Shown: positions 44,955 through 54,556 of the stretch, one piece after another
Layout of the letters: every line of letters begins with the position of its first letter
How positions within the stretch are numbered: position 1 is the first letter of the stretch
Assembly: GCF_040110915.1 (NCBI RefSeq)
Contig: NZ_CP157793.1
Location: forward strand, 1,066,939 to 1,130,938
Length of the DNA stretch: 64,000 nt
Reading direction: 5' to 3'
Source of the DNA: Stappia sp.
GTDB taxonomy: Bacteria > Pseudomonadota > Alphaproteobacteria > Rhizobiales > Stappiaceae
Notes under the pieces: generated by a model
What the model was told of the DNA's origin: nothing
The model's database searches: none
What the model saw: the letters and a program-made list of their open reading frames with translations, nothing else
Translations under genes and position numbers: made by a program

Positions 44955-46051
44955 CCGCATCCGCAAAGGCGCCGAAGCCGAAAATCCCCGCCACCATCGT
45001 CACCGGCTTTCTGGGGGCGGGCAAGACGACACTGCTCGCCAACCTCCTGCGCGAGGCCAGGGGGCAGCGCATCGCGCTCATCGTAAACGAGTTCGGCGAC
45101 ATGGGCTTCGACGGCGCGCTGGTCGACGGCTGCGCCGATCCCGATTGCGCGGCCGACGATGTGGTGGAACTCACCAACGGCTGCATCTGCTGCACGGTGG
45201 CCGACGATTTCCTGCCGACCATGGAAATGCTGATCGACCGGGACGAGGCGCCCGATCACATCGTCATCGAGACGTCGGGGCTGGCGCTGCCGCAGCCGCT
45301 GGTGCGGGCCTTTTCCTGGCCGAGCGTCAAGACGCGCGTCACCGTCGACGCGGTGGTGACGGTGGTCGACACGGCCGCCGTGGCCGAAGGCCGGGTCGCC
45401 AGCGACGAGGCGGCGGTCGCGGCCCAAAGGGCGGCCGACGACGCGCTCGACCACGACAGCCCGGTCGAGGAACTCTTCGAGGACCAGCTGCGCTGCGCCG
45501 ATCTCGTGGTGCTCAACAAGGCGGATCTGGTCGACGCCGCCGCGCTGGAGGCGGTGCGGGCGAAGGTCGCCGCGCGTCTGCGCCCGGCGGTGGAGATCGT
45601 CGCGGCGGAAAAGGGCGTCCTCTCGGCCGACGTGCTGCTCGGGCGCGGCAGCGCCTCGGAAGACGACATGACGGGCCGCGAAAGCCATCACGAGAGCGGT
45701 CACCACCCCCACCACCACGACGATCACGACGACCACGATCATCACCATCATCACGACCACGATCACGACGACTTCGAAAGCCATGTGATCGCGGTGCCTG
45801 CCGTGGCGTCGCTCAAGGATCTGGAGGCGCGCGTCGCCGCCGCGATGGCGCTTCCCGGCGTCTTGCGGATCAAGGGTGCCGTCGCGGTTTCTGGCAAGGC
45901 GGCACCCGCCATGGTGCAGGCGGTCGGCCCGCGGGTGGAGGCATGGTTCGCCCGCGACGCGCGCGCGCCCGGCCATCTCGTGGCGATCGGGGTCGCCGGC
46001 TTCGATGTCGCGCGTGTGCGTGGACTGCTCGCCGAGGCGGACGCCGCCTGA
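44951..46051 (+). CDS. cobW: CobW metal chaperone GTPase
   Basis: A 366-residue G3E GTPase of the COG0523 family, linked to cobalt delivery for corrin synthesis. P-loop GFLGAGKTTLLANLL, the metal site GCICCT (C-x-C-C), and NKAD are present. Between the GTPase and the C-terminal domain there is a stretch of about 30 residues made nearly only of His and Asp (about residues 245-277), a likely metal-binding loop. It lies directly before cobN, the cobalt chelatase subunit, and overlaps cobU. Confidence 0.96.
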   Translation: MTASAKAPKPKIPATIVTGFLGAGKTTLLANLLREARGQRIALIVNEFGDMGFDGALVDGCADPDCAADDVVELTNGCICCTVADDFLPTMEMLIDRDEAPDHIVIETSGLALPQPLVRAFSWPSVKTRVTVDAVVTVVDTAAVAEGRVASDEAAVAAQRAADDALDHDSPVEELFEDQLRCADLVVLNKADLVDAAALEAVRAKVAARLRPAVEIVAAEKGVLSADVLLGRGSASEDDMTGRESHHESGHHPHHHDDHDDHDHHHHHDHDHDDFESHVIAVPAVASLKDLEARVAAAMALPGVLRIKGAVAVSGKAAPAMVQAVGPRVEAWFARDARAPGHLVAIGVAGFDVARVRGLLAEADAA

Positions 46052-46076
46052 GGCCGGCATCGGACGGGGCGCGCGC

Positions 46077-49000
46077 ATGCATATTCTCGCCGGCCGCAGC
46101 GGGGCGATCGATCAGGGCGACGAGGCGGTCGACCTGGAGCAGTCGCCCGCCGATCTTCTCGTCCTGTCGGCCGCCGACACGGAGCTGTCGGCGCTGGCGG
46201 CCGCCGCCGAGCGGCTCGGGGAGCGGGCGCCGGGGTTGCGGCTTGCCAGTTTCCTGGCGCTGTCGCATCCCTATTCGGTGGACCTTTATGCCGAGACGAC
46301 GGCACAGGGCGCGCGGCTGATCGTGCTGCGGCTGCTCGGCGGCGCGGAATACTGGCCCTACGGGCTGGAGCGGCTGACGGAACTGGCGCGCGGCCATGGC
46401 ATTGCGCTCGCCGTGATGCCCGGTGACGACCGCTGGGACGCCGATCTCGCGGCCCGCTCCACGCTGGAGGCGGGCGCGGTCGAGCGGCTGTGGCGCTATC
46501 TGGTCGAGGGCGGGCCGGAGAACGCCGACAACATGCTGCGCTATGCGGCGCATCTTCTTGAAGGTGCGGCGGAGCCCGATCCGCCGCGTCCGCTGTCGCG
46601 CGCGGGTCTTTATCTGCCGGGGGTGTCGGCGCCCGGGCTTTCCGATCTCACGGCCACCTGGGACGATGCAGAGGCCCCTGTCGCGGCGCTCGTGTTCTAT
46701 CGGGCGCTGCTGCAGGGCGGGCAGACCGCCCCCGTCGACGCGCTGGTGGCGGCGTTCCGGGAGCGCGGCCTCAACCCGCTGCCGGTCTTCGTCGCCTCGC
46801 TGAAGGAGGCGGAATCGGCCGGCGTTCTGGCGGCGCTGTTCGAGGCCGCGCCGCCGGACGTGGTGGTTAATGCCACTGCCTTCGCCGTGTCGAAGGCGGG
46901 GCGCGCGCATGAGCCGACCCCACTTGATGCGCCAGGCGCGCCCGTGCTTCAGGCGATCTTCGCCTCGTCCTCTCAGGACGGGTGGAACGACGCCGATCAG
47001 GGCCTGTCGATCCGCGATCTCGCCATGCATGTGGTGCTGCCCGAGGTCGACGGACGCATCACCACGCGGGCCGTCTCCTTCAAGGAGCAGGGAGAACGCG
47101 ACACCTTGACCCAGTCGCGGCCCGTGCGCTTCGTGCCGAAGGCGGACCGCATCGGCTTTGTTGCCGATCTCGCCGCGCGCTGGGCGCGGCTGCGCCAAAT
47201 GCCGGCAGCGGAGAAGAAAATCGCGCTGGTGCTCGCCAATTATCCCAACAAGGACGGACGGCTGGCGAATGGCGTCGGCCTCGACACGCCGGCCTCCTGC
47301 GTCAACGTGCTGGCCGCCCTCGCCCGCGAGGGTTACCGCGTCGAGGGGCGGCCGGCCGACAGCGCGGCGCTGATGGAGGTCATCAGTTCCGGGCCGACCA
47401 ACGCACTCGCCGACCGCACGGTGCGCACCGGCGGCGCGACGCTCGATCTCGACATCTATCGCGACCACTTCGCGCGGCTGCCCGCGCGCGTTCGCGATGC
47501 GGTCACCGACCGCTGGGGCGCGCCGGAGCGCGACCCGCATGTGGCGGAGGGCGCCTTTCGGCTCGCGGTCACGACCTTCGGGCAGGTGGTCGTCGGCATC
47601 CAGCCGGCGCGCGGCTACAACATCGATCCGAAGGAGACCTATCACGACCCGGATCTGGTGCCGCCGCATCACTATTTCGCCTTCTACATCTGGCTGCGCG
47701 CGGTTTTCGGGATCGATGCGGTGGTGCATCTGGGCAAGCACGGCAATCTGGAATGGCTGCCGGGCAAGGCGCTGGCGCTGAGCGCGGCCTGCTACCCCGA
47801 GGCCGTGCTCGGCCCCGTGCCGAACGTCTATCCCTTCATCGTCAACGATCCGGGCGAGGGCGCGCAGGCCAAGCGCCGTACCTCGGCCGTCATCGTCGAT
47901 CACCTGACGCCGCCGCTGACGCGCGCCGAAAGCCACGGCGTCGCCGCCGAACTCGAGGTGCTGCTCGACGAGTATTATCTGGCCCAAGGCGTCGATCCGC
48001 GCCGGCTCAAGGCGCTGACCCGCGATATTCTCGATGCCGCGACGCGCGCCGGGCTCGATGCGGACATCGGCCTCACCGACGCGATGGACGAGGAGACCCG
48101 TCTCGCCCGGCTCGACGCGCATCTGTGCGACCTGAAGGAATTGCAGATCCGCGACGGGCTGCATGTGCTGGGCGAAGCGCCGCGGGGGCGGCTGCTGACC
48201 GATCTGCTGGCCGCGCTGGTGCGCGTGCCGCGCGGCGCGGGCGCGGGCAATGCGGGACTGACGCGGGCGCTGGCGCAGGATCTGGGTCTCGCGCCCGCGT
48301 CGTCCCGGCCAAGCGAAGCGCGCGCCGGGATCACGAGCCAGACAGACTTCGACCCGCTCGACTGCGCCTTCGAGGCCGAGTGGAGAGGCCCGCGCCCGGC
48401 GGCGCTCACGGCTGTGTCCGATGCGCCCTGGCGCAGCGTCGGCGACACGGTCGAGCGGCTGGAACTGCTGGCCGCGCGTCTGGTCGAGGCGGGGACGGCG
48501 CCGGAAGGCTTCGCGGCGACCGCCGCCGTGCTGGAGGAAATCCGCACGCGCATCGCCCCGGCGGTTGCGGCCTCCGGCGACAATGAGATCGCGGCCGTGG
48601 TCGACGCGCTCGCCGGACGTTTCGTGCCGCCGGGGCCGTCCGGCGCGCCGACGCGCGGACGGCCCGACGTGCTGCCGACGGGGCGAAATTTCTATTCCGT
48701 CGATGTGCGCGCGGTGCCGACCGAAACCGCCTGGCGGATCGGCGCGGCGAGCGCCGAGCGGCTGGTCGAGCGGCATTTCCAGGACGAGGGCGACTACCCG
48801 CGCGCCGTGGTGCTGTCCTGCTGGGGCACGGCCAACATGCGCACCGGGGGTGACGACGTCGCCCAGGCGCTGGCGCTGATCGGCGCGCGGCCGAAGTGGG
48901 AACCGGGGTCGGGCCGGGTGACCGGCTTCGACATCCTGTCGCTGTCCGAGCTCGGCCGCCCGCGCGTCGACGTCACGCTGCGGGTGTCGGGCTTCTTCCG

Positions 49001-49871
49001 CGATGCCTTCCCGCACCAGATGGATCTGTTCCAGTCGGCGGTCGCCGCCATCGCCGCGCTGAACGAGCCTGCCGACGCCAATCCCCTGGCCGAGGCGATC
49101 AAGCGCGAGACCCGCCGGCGCACGGCCGAGGGCGAGAGCGCGGAGGCGGCGGCCCGCGCCGCCACCTTCCGCGTGTTCGGCTCGAAGCCCGGGGCCTATG
49201 GCGCGGGCTTGCAGGCCCTGATCGACGAGGGCGGGTGGGAGGCGCGTGCCGATTTCGCCGACGCGTTCCTCGCCTGGGGCGGTTATGCCTATGGTGGCGG
49301 TGTGCAGGGCGAGGGCGCGCGGGATGCGCTGGAAGACCGCTTGTCCGGGGTCGACGCGGTGCTGCACAATCAGGACAACCGCGAGCACGACCTGCTCGAT
49401 TCCGACGATTACTACCAGTTCGAGGGTGGATTGGCGGCAACGGTCGAGACGCTGAAGGGCGAAGCGCCGAAGGTCTATCACAACGACCATTCGCGCCCCG
49501 AGCGCCCGGTGATCCGCACGTTGGGCGAGGAGATCGGCCGGGTGGTGCGGGGTCGCGCGGCGAACCCCAAGTGGATCGCCGGCGTGATGCGCCATGGCTA
49601 CAAGGGCGCCTTCGAGATCGCCGCGACGGTCGATTATCTCTTCGCCTTCGCCGCCACCACCAACGCGGTGGGCGACCATCATTTCGACCAGCTCTATGAC
49701 GCCTATCTGGACGATCCGCGCGTGCGGGACTTTCTCGCCGAGGCCAATCCGAAGGCGCTTGAGGAAATCGCGGCGCGCTTCCGCGAGGCGGTGGAGCGCG
49801 GCCTTTGGACGCCGCGGCGCAATTCGACGCGCGCGGCGCTGACAATCGAACAGGGGGAGACGATCGGGTGA
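46077..49871 (+). CDS. cobN: Cobaltochelatase subunit CobN
   Basis: A 1264-residue large subunit of the aerobic ATP-dependent cobalt chelatase, which inserts cobalt into hydrogenobyrinic acid a,c-diamide with CobS and CobT. Family blocks: VVGIQPARGYNIDPKETYHDP, VVHLGKHGNLEWLPGKALAL and NFYSVDVRAVPTETAW (shown in part), and KWIAGVMRHGYKGAFEI near the C-terminus. ATG 46077 agrees with family length; the longer open frame overlaps cobW. cobS and cobT are not in the window. Confidence 0.97.
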   Translation: MHILAGRSGAIDQGDEAVDLEQSPADLLVLSAADTELSALAAAAERLGERAPGLRLASFLALSHPYSVDLYAETTAQGARLIVLRLLGGAEYWPYGLERLTELARGHGIALAVMPGDDRWDADLAARSTLEAGAVERLWRYLVEGGPENADNMLRYAAHLLEGAAEPDPPRPLSRAGLYLPGVSAPGLSDLTATWDDAEAPVAALVFYRALLQGGQTAPVDALVAAFRERGLNPLPVFVASLKEAESAGVLAALFEAAPPDVVVNATAFAVSKAGRAHEPTPLDAPGAPVLQAIFASSSQDGWNDADQGLSIRDLAMHVVLPEVDGRITTRAVSFKEQGERDTLTQSRPVRFVPKADRIGFVADLAARWARLRQMPAAEKKIALVLANYPNKDGRLANGVGLDTPASCVNVLAALAREGYRVEGRPADSAALMEVISSGPTNALADRTVRTGGATLDLDIYRDHFARLPARVRDAVTDRWGAPERDPHVAEGAFRLAVTTFGQVVVGIQPARGYNIDPKETYHDPDLVPPHHYFAFYIWLRAVFGIDAVVHLGKHGNLEWLPGKALALSAACYPEAVLGPVPNVYPFIVNDPGEGAQAKRRTSAVIVDHLTPPLTRAESHGVAAELEVLLDEYYLAQGVDPRRLKALTRDILDAATRAGLDADIGLTDAMDEETRLARLDAHLCDLKELQIRDGLHVLGEAPRGRLLTDLLAALVRVPRGAGAGNAGLTRALAQDLGLAPASSRPSEARAGITSQTDFDPLDCAFEAEWRGPRPAALTAVSDAPWRSVGDTVERLELLAARLVEAGTAPEGFAATAAVLEEIRTRIAPAVAASGDNEIAAVVDALAGRFVPPGPSGAPTRGRPDVLPTGRNFYSVDVRAVPTETAWRIGAASAERLVERHFQDEGDYPRAVVLSCWGTANMRTGGDDVAQALALIGARPKWEPGSGRVTGFDILSLSELGRPRVDVTLRVSGFFRDAFPHQMDLFQSAVAAIAALNEPADANPLAEAIKRETRRRTAEGESAEAAARAATFRVFGSKPGAYGAGLQALIDEGGWEARADFADAFLAWGGYAYGGGVQGEGARDALEDRLSGVDAVLHNQDNREHDLLDSDDYYQFEGGLAATVETLKGEAPKVYHNDHSRPERPVIRTLGEEIGRVVRGRAANPKWIAGVMRHGYKGAFEIAATVDYLFAFAATTNAVGDHHFDQLYDAYLDDPRVRDFLAEANPKALEEIAARFREAVERGLWTPRRNSTRAALTIEQGETIG

Positions 49872-50500
49872 GCGACAGGAAAGCCGAGATGAGTGACGCG
49901 GAGCTCAACGCGCGCCACGCGGAAAAGATGCGCAAGAAGAAGGCCGCGCGCGACAAGATCATGGCCACCAAGACCATCGAGAAGGGCCTGGTGATCGTCC
50001 ACACCGGCAAGGGCAAGGGCAAGTCGACGGCGGGCTTCGGCATGGTGTTCCGCTCGCTCGGCCATGGCCACAAGGTCGCCGTGGTGCAATTCGTCAAGGG
50101 GCGCATCGAGACCGGCGAGCGCATGGCGCTGGAGCGCTTTTCCGATCTGGTGACGATCAAGCGCATGGGCGAGGGCTTCACCTGGGAAACCCAGGACCGC
50201 CAGCGCGACATCGACGCGGCGCGTCAGGCCTGGGAAGCGGCCAAGGAGATGATCCGCTCCGGCGACTATCGCCTCGTGCTGTGCGATGAACTCAACATCG
50301 TCCTGCGCTACGATTACCTGCCGATCGAGGAGGTGGTGGCCTTCCTGCGCGACGAGAAGCCCGAGGACGTGCATGTCGTCGTCACGGGCCGCAACGCCAA
50401 GGACGAGCTTCTGGAGATCGCCGACCTCGTCACCGAGATGACGCAGGTGAAACATCCCTTCCGCTCCGGCGTGAAGCCGCAGGAGGGGATCGAGTTTTAG
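49868..50500 (+). CDS. cobO: Cob(I)yrinic acid a,c-diamide adenosyltransferase
   Basis: A 210-residue ATP:corrinoid adenosyltransferase. The P-loop is VHTGKGKGKSTAGFGM, followed by VVQFVKGRIETGER and LVLCDELNIVLRYDYL, the classic CobO/CobA blocks. The basic N-terminus ARHAEKMRKKKAARDKIMA is typical of alphaproteobacterial CobO. GTG 49868 overlaps the cobN stop (GTGA); ATG 49889 is an alternative start. Confidence 0.95.
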   Translation: MSDRKAEMSDAELNARHAEKMRKKKAARDKIMATKTIEKGLVIVHTGKGKGKSTAGFGMVFRSLGHGHKVAVVQFVKGRIETGERMALERFSDLVTIKRMGEGFTWETQDRQRDIDAARQAWEAAKEMIRSGDYRLVLCDELNIVLRYDYLPIEEVVAFLRDEKPEDVHVVVTGRNAKDELLEIADLVTEMTQVKHPFRSGVKPQEGIEF

Positions 50501-50530
50501 AACGAGGCGGACGAAGCAATTGGGGGCAAG

Positions 50531-50833
50531 ATGAAACTCTTCGACAGCAGCACGCGCCGGGCGTCGCCGGATCACGGGGAGCTCGTGCGCCGCTATGAAC
50601 TGGTGCGCACGCTGGTGGAGTTTCTGGCCGCCGTGTTCTTCGTCATCGGCAGCGTGTTCTTCTTCTACGACAGCCTGCTCTATGCCGGCACGTGGTTGTT
50701 CCTGATCGGCTCGATCCTCTTCGCCGTGCGTCCGACCATCCGGCTGGCGCTGGAGCTGCACCTCACGCGCCTGCCCGTGCCGGACGAATTCCGCCCCTAT
50801 GGCGCGCGGCTCGAGGAGCAGGATCGCCCGTGA
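50531..50833 (+). CDS. YrhK-like small membrane protein
   Basis: A 100-residue protein with two membrane segments (about 29-47 and 52-68) of the YrhK domain type: [20 protein letters not shown] and [21 protein letters not shown]. The function of the domain is unknown. It sits between cobO and cobQ, with its stop overlapping the cobQ start by four bases, so it is translated with the cobalamin genes. A role in corrinoid handling is only suggested by position. Confidence 0.8.
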   Translation: MKLFDSSTRRASPDHGELVRRYELVRTLVEFLAAVFFVIGSVFFFYDSLLYAGTWLFLIGSILFAVRPTIRLALELHLTRLPVPDEFRPYGARLEEQDRP

Positions 50834-52320
50834 GCGCGAGGCGGCCGCCCGCCCTGATGATCCAGGGGACCGGATCGAATGTCGGCAAGAGCCTGATCGT
50901 CGCCGGCCTGTGCCGGCTGTTCGCCAACCGGGGGCTGAGGGTGCGGCCCTTCAAGCCGCAGAACATGTCCAACAACGCCGCCGTGACCGCCGACGGCGGG
51001 GAGATCGGCCGGGCGCAGGCGGTGCAGGCGCTGGGCGCGCGCGTGCCCTTGAGCGTGCACATAAACCCGGTGCTCCTGAAACCGGAAACGGACGTCGGCG
51101 CGCAGGTGATCGTGCAGGGCAGGCGCGCCGGCACCCTGCGCGCCCGCGCCTACGGCAGCCGCAAGGCGGAACTTCTGCCCAAGGTGCTGGAAAGCTTCGA
51201 GCGGGTCGGTGCCGACGCCGACCTGGTGCTGGTGGAGGGGGCGGGCAGCCCGGCGGAGATCAACCTGCGCGCCGGCGACATCGCCAACATGGGCTTCGCC
51301 GAGGCCGCCGACCTTCCCGTCGTCCTGTGCGGCGACATCGACCGGGGCGGCGTGATCGCCTCCGTCGTCGGCACGCATACGATCCTGCCCGAGGACGAGC
51401 GGGCCCGCATCAAGGCCTTCTTCATCAACCGGTTTCGCGGCGACGTGTCGCTCTTCGACGATGGAATGCGCGAGATCGCGGCGCGCACCGGATGGGCGCC
51501 GCTCGGCGTGGTGCCGTGGTTCGCGGATGCGCGCAAGCTGCCGGCGGAGGATGCGCTGGATCTCGCCTCGGGCACGGGCGACGGGCCGGTCCGGATCGCC
51601 GTGCCGGTGATCAGCCGGATCGCCAATTTCGACGATCTCGATCCGCTGCGCATGGAGCCCGGCGTGTCGCTGACGCTGGTGTCGCCCGGCGACGCGCTGC
51701 CGGGCGACGCGGATCTGGTGCTGCTGCCGGGCTCCAAGTCGACCGTCGGCGATCTCGCCTTCTTCCGCGCGCAAGGGTGGGACATCGATCTCGCCGCCCA
51801 TGTGCGGCGCGGCGGGCGGGTGCTGGGGATCTGCGGCGGCTATCAGATGCTGGGCCGCACGATTTCCGATCCTCAAGGCATCGAGGGACCGGCCGGCACG
51901 GTCGAGGGGCTCGGGCTGCTGGACGTCGAGACGGTGCTGACGCCCGACAAGCGGCTCGTGGAGGTCACGGGCCGTCACGTGGCAAGCGGCGCGCCGCTCG
52001 CCGGCTACGAGATCCACATCGGCCGCACGGGGGGCGCGGACACGCACCGCCCCTTCGCCCGGATTTCTTCGGGCGACGAGGGGACGCATGACGACGGGAC
52101 GCACGACGATGGCGCGGTCGCGGCGAACGGGCGCATCGCGGGCACCTATCTGCACGGGGTTTTCACCGACGACCGCTTCCGCGCGGCGTTTCTGGATGGG
52201 CTCGGCGCGCCGGCGTCGCTCGCCTATGCGCAGGAGATCGACGCGACGCTGGATGCGCTCGCCGCGCATCTGGAAGGCTGCCTGGACATCGAGGCTCTGT
52301 TCTCAATCGCCTGCAATTAG
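50830..52320 (+). CDS. cobQ: Cobyric acid synthase
   Basis: A 496-residue glutamine amidotransferase that amidates adenosylcobyrinic acid a,c-diamide at positions b, d, e and g. The N-terminal [20 protein letters not shown] and [10 protein letters not shown] are the ATP-binding dethiobiotin synthetase-like part; the C-terminal class I amidotransferase part has [10 protein letters not shown], with the Cys nucleophile, and the His in YLHGVF. GTG 50830 overlaps the YrhK stop. A short repeated [12 protein letters not shown] loop is unusual. Confidence 0.95.
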   Translation: MSARRPPALMIQGTGSNVGKSLIVAGLCRLFANRGLRVRPFKPQNMSNNAAVTADGGEIGRAQAVQALGARVPLSVHINPVLLKPETDVGAQVIVQGRRAGTLRARAYGSRKAELLPKVLESFERVGADADLVLVEGAGSPAEINLRAGDIANMGFAEAADLPVVLCGDIDRGGVIASVVGTHTILPEDERARIKAFFINRFRGDVSLFDDGMREIAARTGWAPLGVVPWFADARKLPAEDALDLASGTGDGPVRIAVPVISRIANFDDLDPLRMEPGVSLTLVSPGDALPGDADLVLLPGSKSTVGDLAFFRAQGWDIDLAAHVRRGGRVLGICGGYQMLGRTISDPQGIEGPAGTVEGLGLLDVETVLTPDKRLVEVTGRHVASGAPLAGYEIHIGRTGGADTHRPFARISSGDEGTHDDGTHDDGAVAANGRIAGTYLHGVFTDDRFRAAFLDGLGAPASLAYAQEIDATLDALAAHLEGCLDIEALFSIACN

Positions 52321-52389
52321 TAGGTGTATTTTGCAGCCGATCCTGGATACGGTGTGATCGCTGCACTTGAAACCGGCCCGGAGCCCCGC

Positions 52390-52941
52390 ATGTCCCTGTC
52401 TCGCAGATTCGCGCGAGGTCCGTCCTACGCCCGCCTCATCGTGCGGATTTTCGGGGTCTATCTGCTCGTCATCCAGATGCCGTCGCTCCCCTTTGCCCTC
52501 TCCCTGCAGCCCGCGTCGCCGAATGCCTTGGAGTCCGCGCTTTTCGCGGGCGTGATGATTGTCCTCTTCGCGGTCGCGCTCGTCCTCATCCTCTGGCCGG
52601 GGGTGCTGCTCGGCGGGCTCGGGTTCGACCGTCGGGAGAGCGAGGCGACGGCGGAGGCCTCCGCCCCGCTGGAGGTCATCGGCGTGTCGCTGGTCGGCCT
52701 CGCGCTGGCCATGGCCGGGCTGAAGAAGGCGGTCTACTGGTCGGTCGCCTACGGGGCGGGGATGGCGGACAACCTCGCCGGGAACCGCGCGGCGCAATGG
52801 CTGGTCGGGCAATGGCCGGAGATCCTCTCCGACGCCTTCCTGCTGCTGGCCGGCGGTCTTCTCGTCCTCGGACCCGGCAAGGTGGCGGGCGTGCTGCGCC
52901 GCCTGCGCGGCTGGCGGCCCGGCGGCGCGCTGACGGACTGA
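52390..52941 (+). CDS. Uncharacterised membrane protein
   Basis: About 183 residues with three or four hydrophobic segments (around FGVYLLVIQMPSLPFALSL, FAGVMIVLFAVALVLILWPGVLL and VIGVSLVGLALAMAGL, shown in part). I do not recognise the family. ATG 52390 is preferred; an earlier ATG at 52324, just four bases after the cobQ stop, is possible. It ends convergent with the DUF938 gene. It may be co-transcribed with cobQ. Confidence 0.65.
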   Translation: MSLSRRFARGPSYARLIVRIFGVYLLVIQMPSLPFALSLQPASPNALESALFAGVMIVLFAVALVLILWPGVLLGGLGFDRRESEATAEASAPLEVIGVSLVGLALAMAGLKKAVYWSVAYGAGMADNLAGNRAAQWLVGQWPEILSDAFLLLAGGLLVLGPGKVAGVLRRLRGWRPGGALTD

Positions 52942-52946
52942 AGCGC

Positions 52947-53561
52947 CTACGAAGCCTTGCGCTGCCAGAGGACAAGCTGGTTGTTCGCGGGCATGGCGAT
53001 GTCCTCGATCAGCCGCAGCCCCTGCGCCCGCGCCAGATCGTCCAGCGCCTCGAAATCGCGAATGCCGCTCTCCGGGTTCCAGCTCTTGAGCTGCGCGTCG
53101 AAGGCCGCGTTGCTCGCCGTGGTGAAGGCCCCGCCGTATTTCATCGGCCCGTAGACGCCGAGCAGCCCGCCGGGCGCGAGATGATCGCCGACGCGGGCGA
53201 AGAAATGCCCCACGCTGACAAAGGACATGATGTGCAAGGTGTTCGCCGTGAAGGCCGCGTCGAAGGCCTCCGGGCTGTCCGCCGGCGGCAGCGGCCAGGG
53301 CGGGGCGGCGACGTCGAGCGCGAGCGGGGCGGGCGTGCGCTGCGAGCCTTCCGCTTCGAGCCGCGCGGCGATGCCGGGCACGGCGTCGGCCAGATCGCTG
53401 CACTGCCAGATGAGATGCGGCAGGGCGGTCGCGATGTGCACCGCATGCTGCCCCGTCCCGCTGCCGATTTCCAGCACCCGCCGGCGTGCCGTCAGATGGG
53501 GCGTCAGCGCGGCGAGGATCGCGTCCTTGTTGCGCTCGGCGGCGGGGGCATGGGGCAGCAT
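52947..53561 (-). CDS. DUF938 family SAM-dependent methyltransferase
   Basis: A 204-residue class I methyltransferase. The family start AAERNKDAILAAL leads to the SAM motif VLEIGSGTGQHAVHIA, then CSDLADAVPGI, NTLHIMSF and GLLGVYGPMKYGGAFT. The target is unknown. It lies nine bases after the cobD stop on the same strand, at the end of the cobC-cobD transcript. A longer frame upstream overlaps cobD and is not coding. Confidence 0.85.
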   Translation of the reverse strand: MLPHAPAAERNKDAILAALTPHLTARRRVLEIGSGTGQHAVHIATALPHLIWQCSDLADAVPGIAARLEAEGSQRTPAPLALDVAAPPWPLPPADSPEAFDAAFTANTLHIMSFVSVGHFFARVGDHLAPGGLLGVYGPMKYGGAFTTASNAAFDAQLKSWNPESGIRDFEALDDLARAQGLRLIEDIAMPANNQLVLWQRKAS

Positions 53562-53569
53562 GGCGGGCC

Positions 53570-54550
53570 TCAGGTCAGAAGGGCGGGAAGCGCGACGGCG
53601 AGGATAAGGCCGCCGTGCAGGGCGCAGGCGAGCACGAGCGCTTTCAGCGCGCGGGTGATGTCCCCGGCGGTGGCGTCGCGCCGCCCGTCCGGGTTCATGA
53701 AGGGATCGTCGACCGTGTAGCCGCGATAGGCGCGCGGTCCGGCCAGCGCCAGACCGAGAACGGCGGCCATCGCCGCTTCCGGCCAGCCGGCGTTCGGCGA
53801 GCGGTGGTTGGGCGCATCGCGGCGCATCCTGGCGAAACAGGCGCCGATCCTGCTGCCAAACAGCGGCGCGGCGGCCAGGATCGTCAGGCCCGCAAGGCGT
53901 GCGGCCGGAAGATTGACCAGATCGTCGAAGCGCGCCGAAGCCCAGCCGAAGGCGCCGTGGCGCTCCGTTTTGTGGCCGATCATGGAATCGGCCGTGTTGA
54001 CCGCCTTGTAGGCGAGCAAACCGGGAAGCCCGAGTAGCAGGAACCAGAACGCCGGCGCCACCACGCCGTCGGCGTAGTTTTCCGCGCAGGATTCGATCGC
54101 CGCGCGCGAGACGCCGGCCTCGTCCAACTGCCGGGGATCGCGCCCGACGATCATCGCCACGGCCCGCCGTCCGCCCTCCAGCCCCTCGCCGACGAGCCCG
54201 TCGCGCACGGCGGCCACATGCTCGTACAGGCTTTTCTGGGCGAGGAAGATCGCGGCGACGAGAACGATGCCGATCTCGCCGAAGGGCAGTCCGCGCAGGA
54301 TCGCCTCCAGCAGGAAGCCGATCAGCAGCGCAAGCGCCACCAGCGCAACGAGAAAGACGACGCCATAGGCCTTGCGCCGGCGTTCCGGCGCGTCCGGCGT
54401 GTTGAAGTCCTGATCGGCGATCTCCACGAGCTTGCCGAAGAGCACCACCGGATGCGGCACGCGCCGCCACAGGGCCGGCGGATCGCCGACGAGCGCGTCG
54501 AGCGCGAGCGCCAGCACCAGCAGCAGCGCGGCATCGGAGAAGAACAGCAT
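53570..54550 (-). CDS. cobD: Adenosylcobinamide-phosphate synthase (CbiB/CobD)
   Basis: A 326-residue membrane protein that attaches (R)-1-amino-2-propanol or its phosphate to adenosylcobyric acid. Family blocks are LDALVGDPPALWRRVPHPVVLFGK near the start, ESCAENYADGVVAPAFWFLL in the middle (with the conserved S-x-A-E-N-x-x-D), and YRGYTVDDPFMNPDGRRDAT (shown in part). About five membrane segments. It lies six bases after the cobC stop, fitting joint synthesis of the aminopropanol arm. Confidence 0.95.
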   Translation of the reverse strand: MLFFSDAALLLVLALALDALVGDPPALWRRVPHPVVLFGKLVEIADQDFNTPDAPERRRKAYGVVFLVALVALALLIGFLLEAILRGLPFGEIGIVLVAAIFLAQKSLYEHVAAVRDGLVGEGLEGGRRAVAMIVGRDPRQLDEAGVSRAAIESCAENYADGVVAPAFWFLLLGLPGLLAYKAVNTADSMIGHKTERHGAFGWASARFDDLVNLPAARLAGLTILAAAPLFGSRIGACFARMRRDAPNHRSPNAGWPEAAMAAVLGLALAGPRAYRGYTVDDPFMNPDGRRDATAGDITRALKALVLACALHGGLILAVALPALLT

Positions 54551-54556
54551 GGCCGC

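Noticed and set aside
45870..49682. A 1270-codon open frame on the minus strand opposite cobN
   Set aside because: It is rich in Arg, His, Gln and Asp with no family motif and lies exactly antisense to cobW/cobN; it arises from GC-rich third-position bias.
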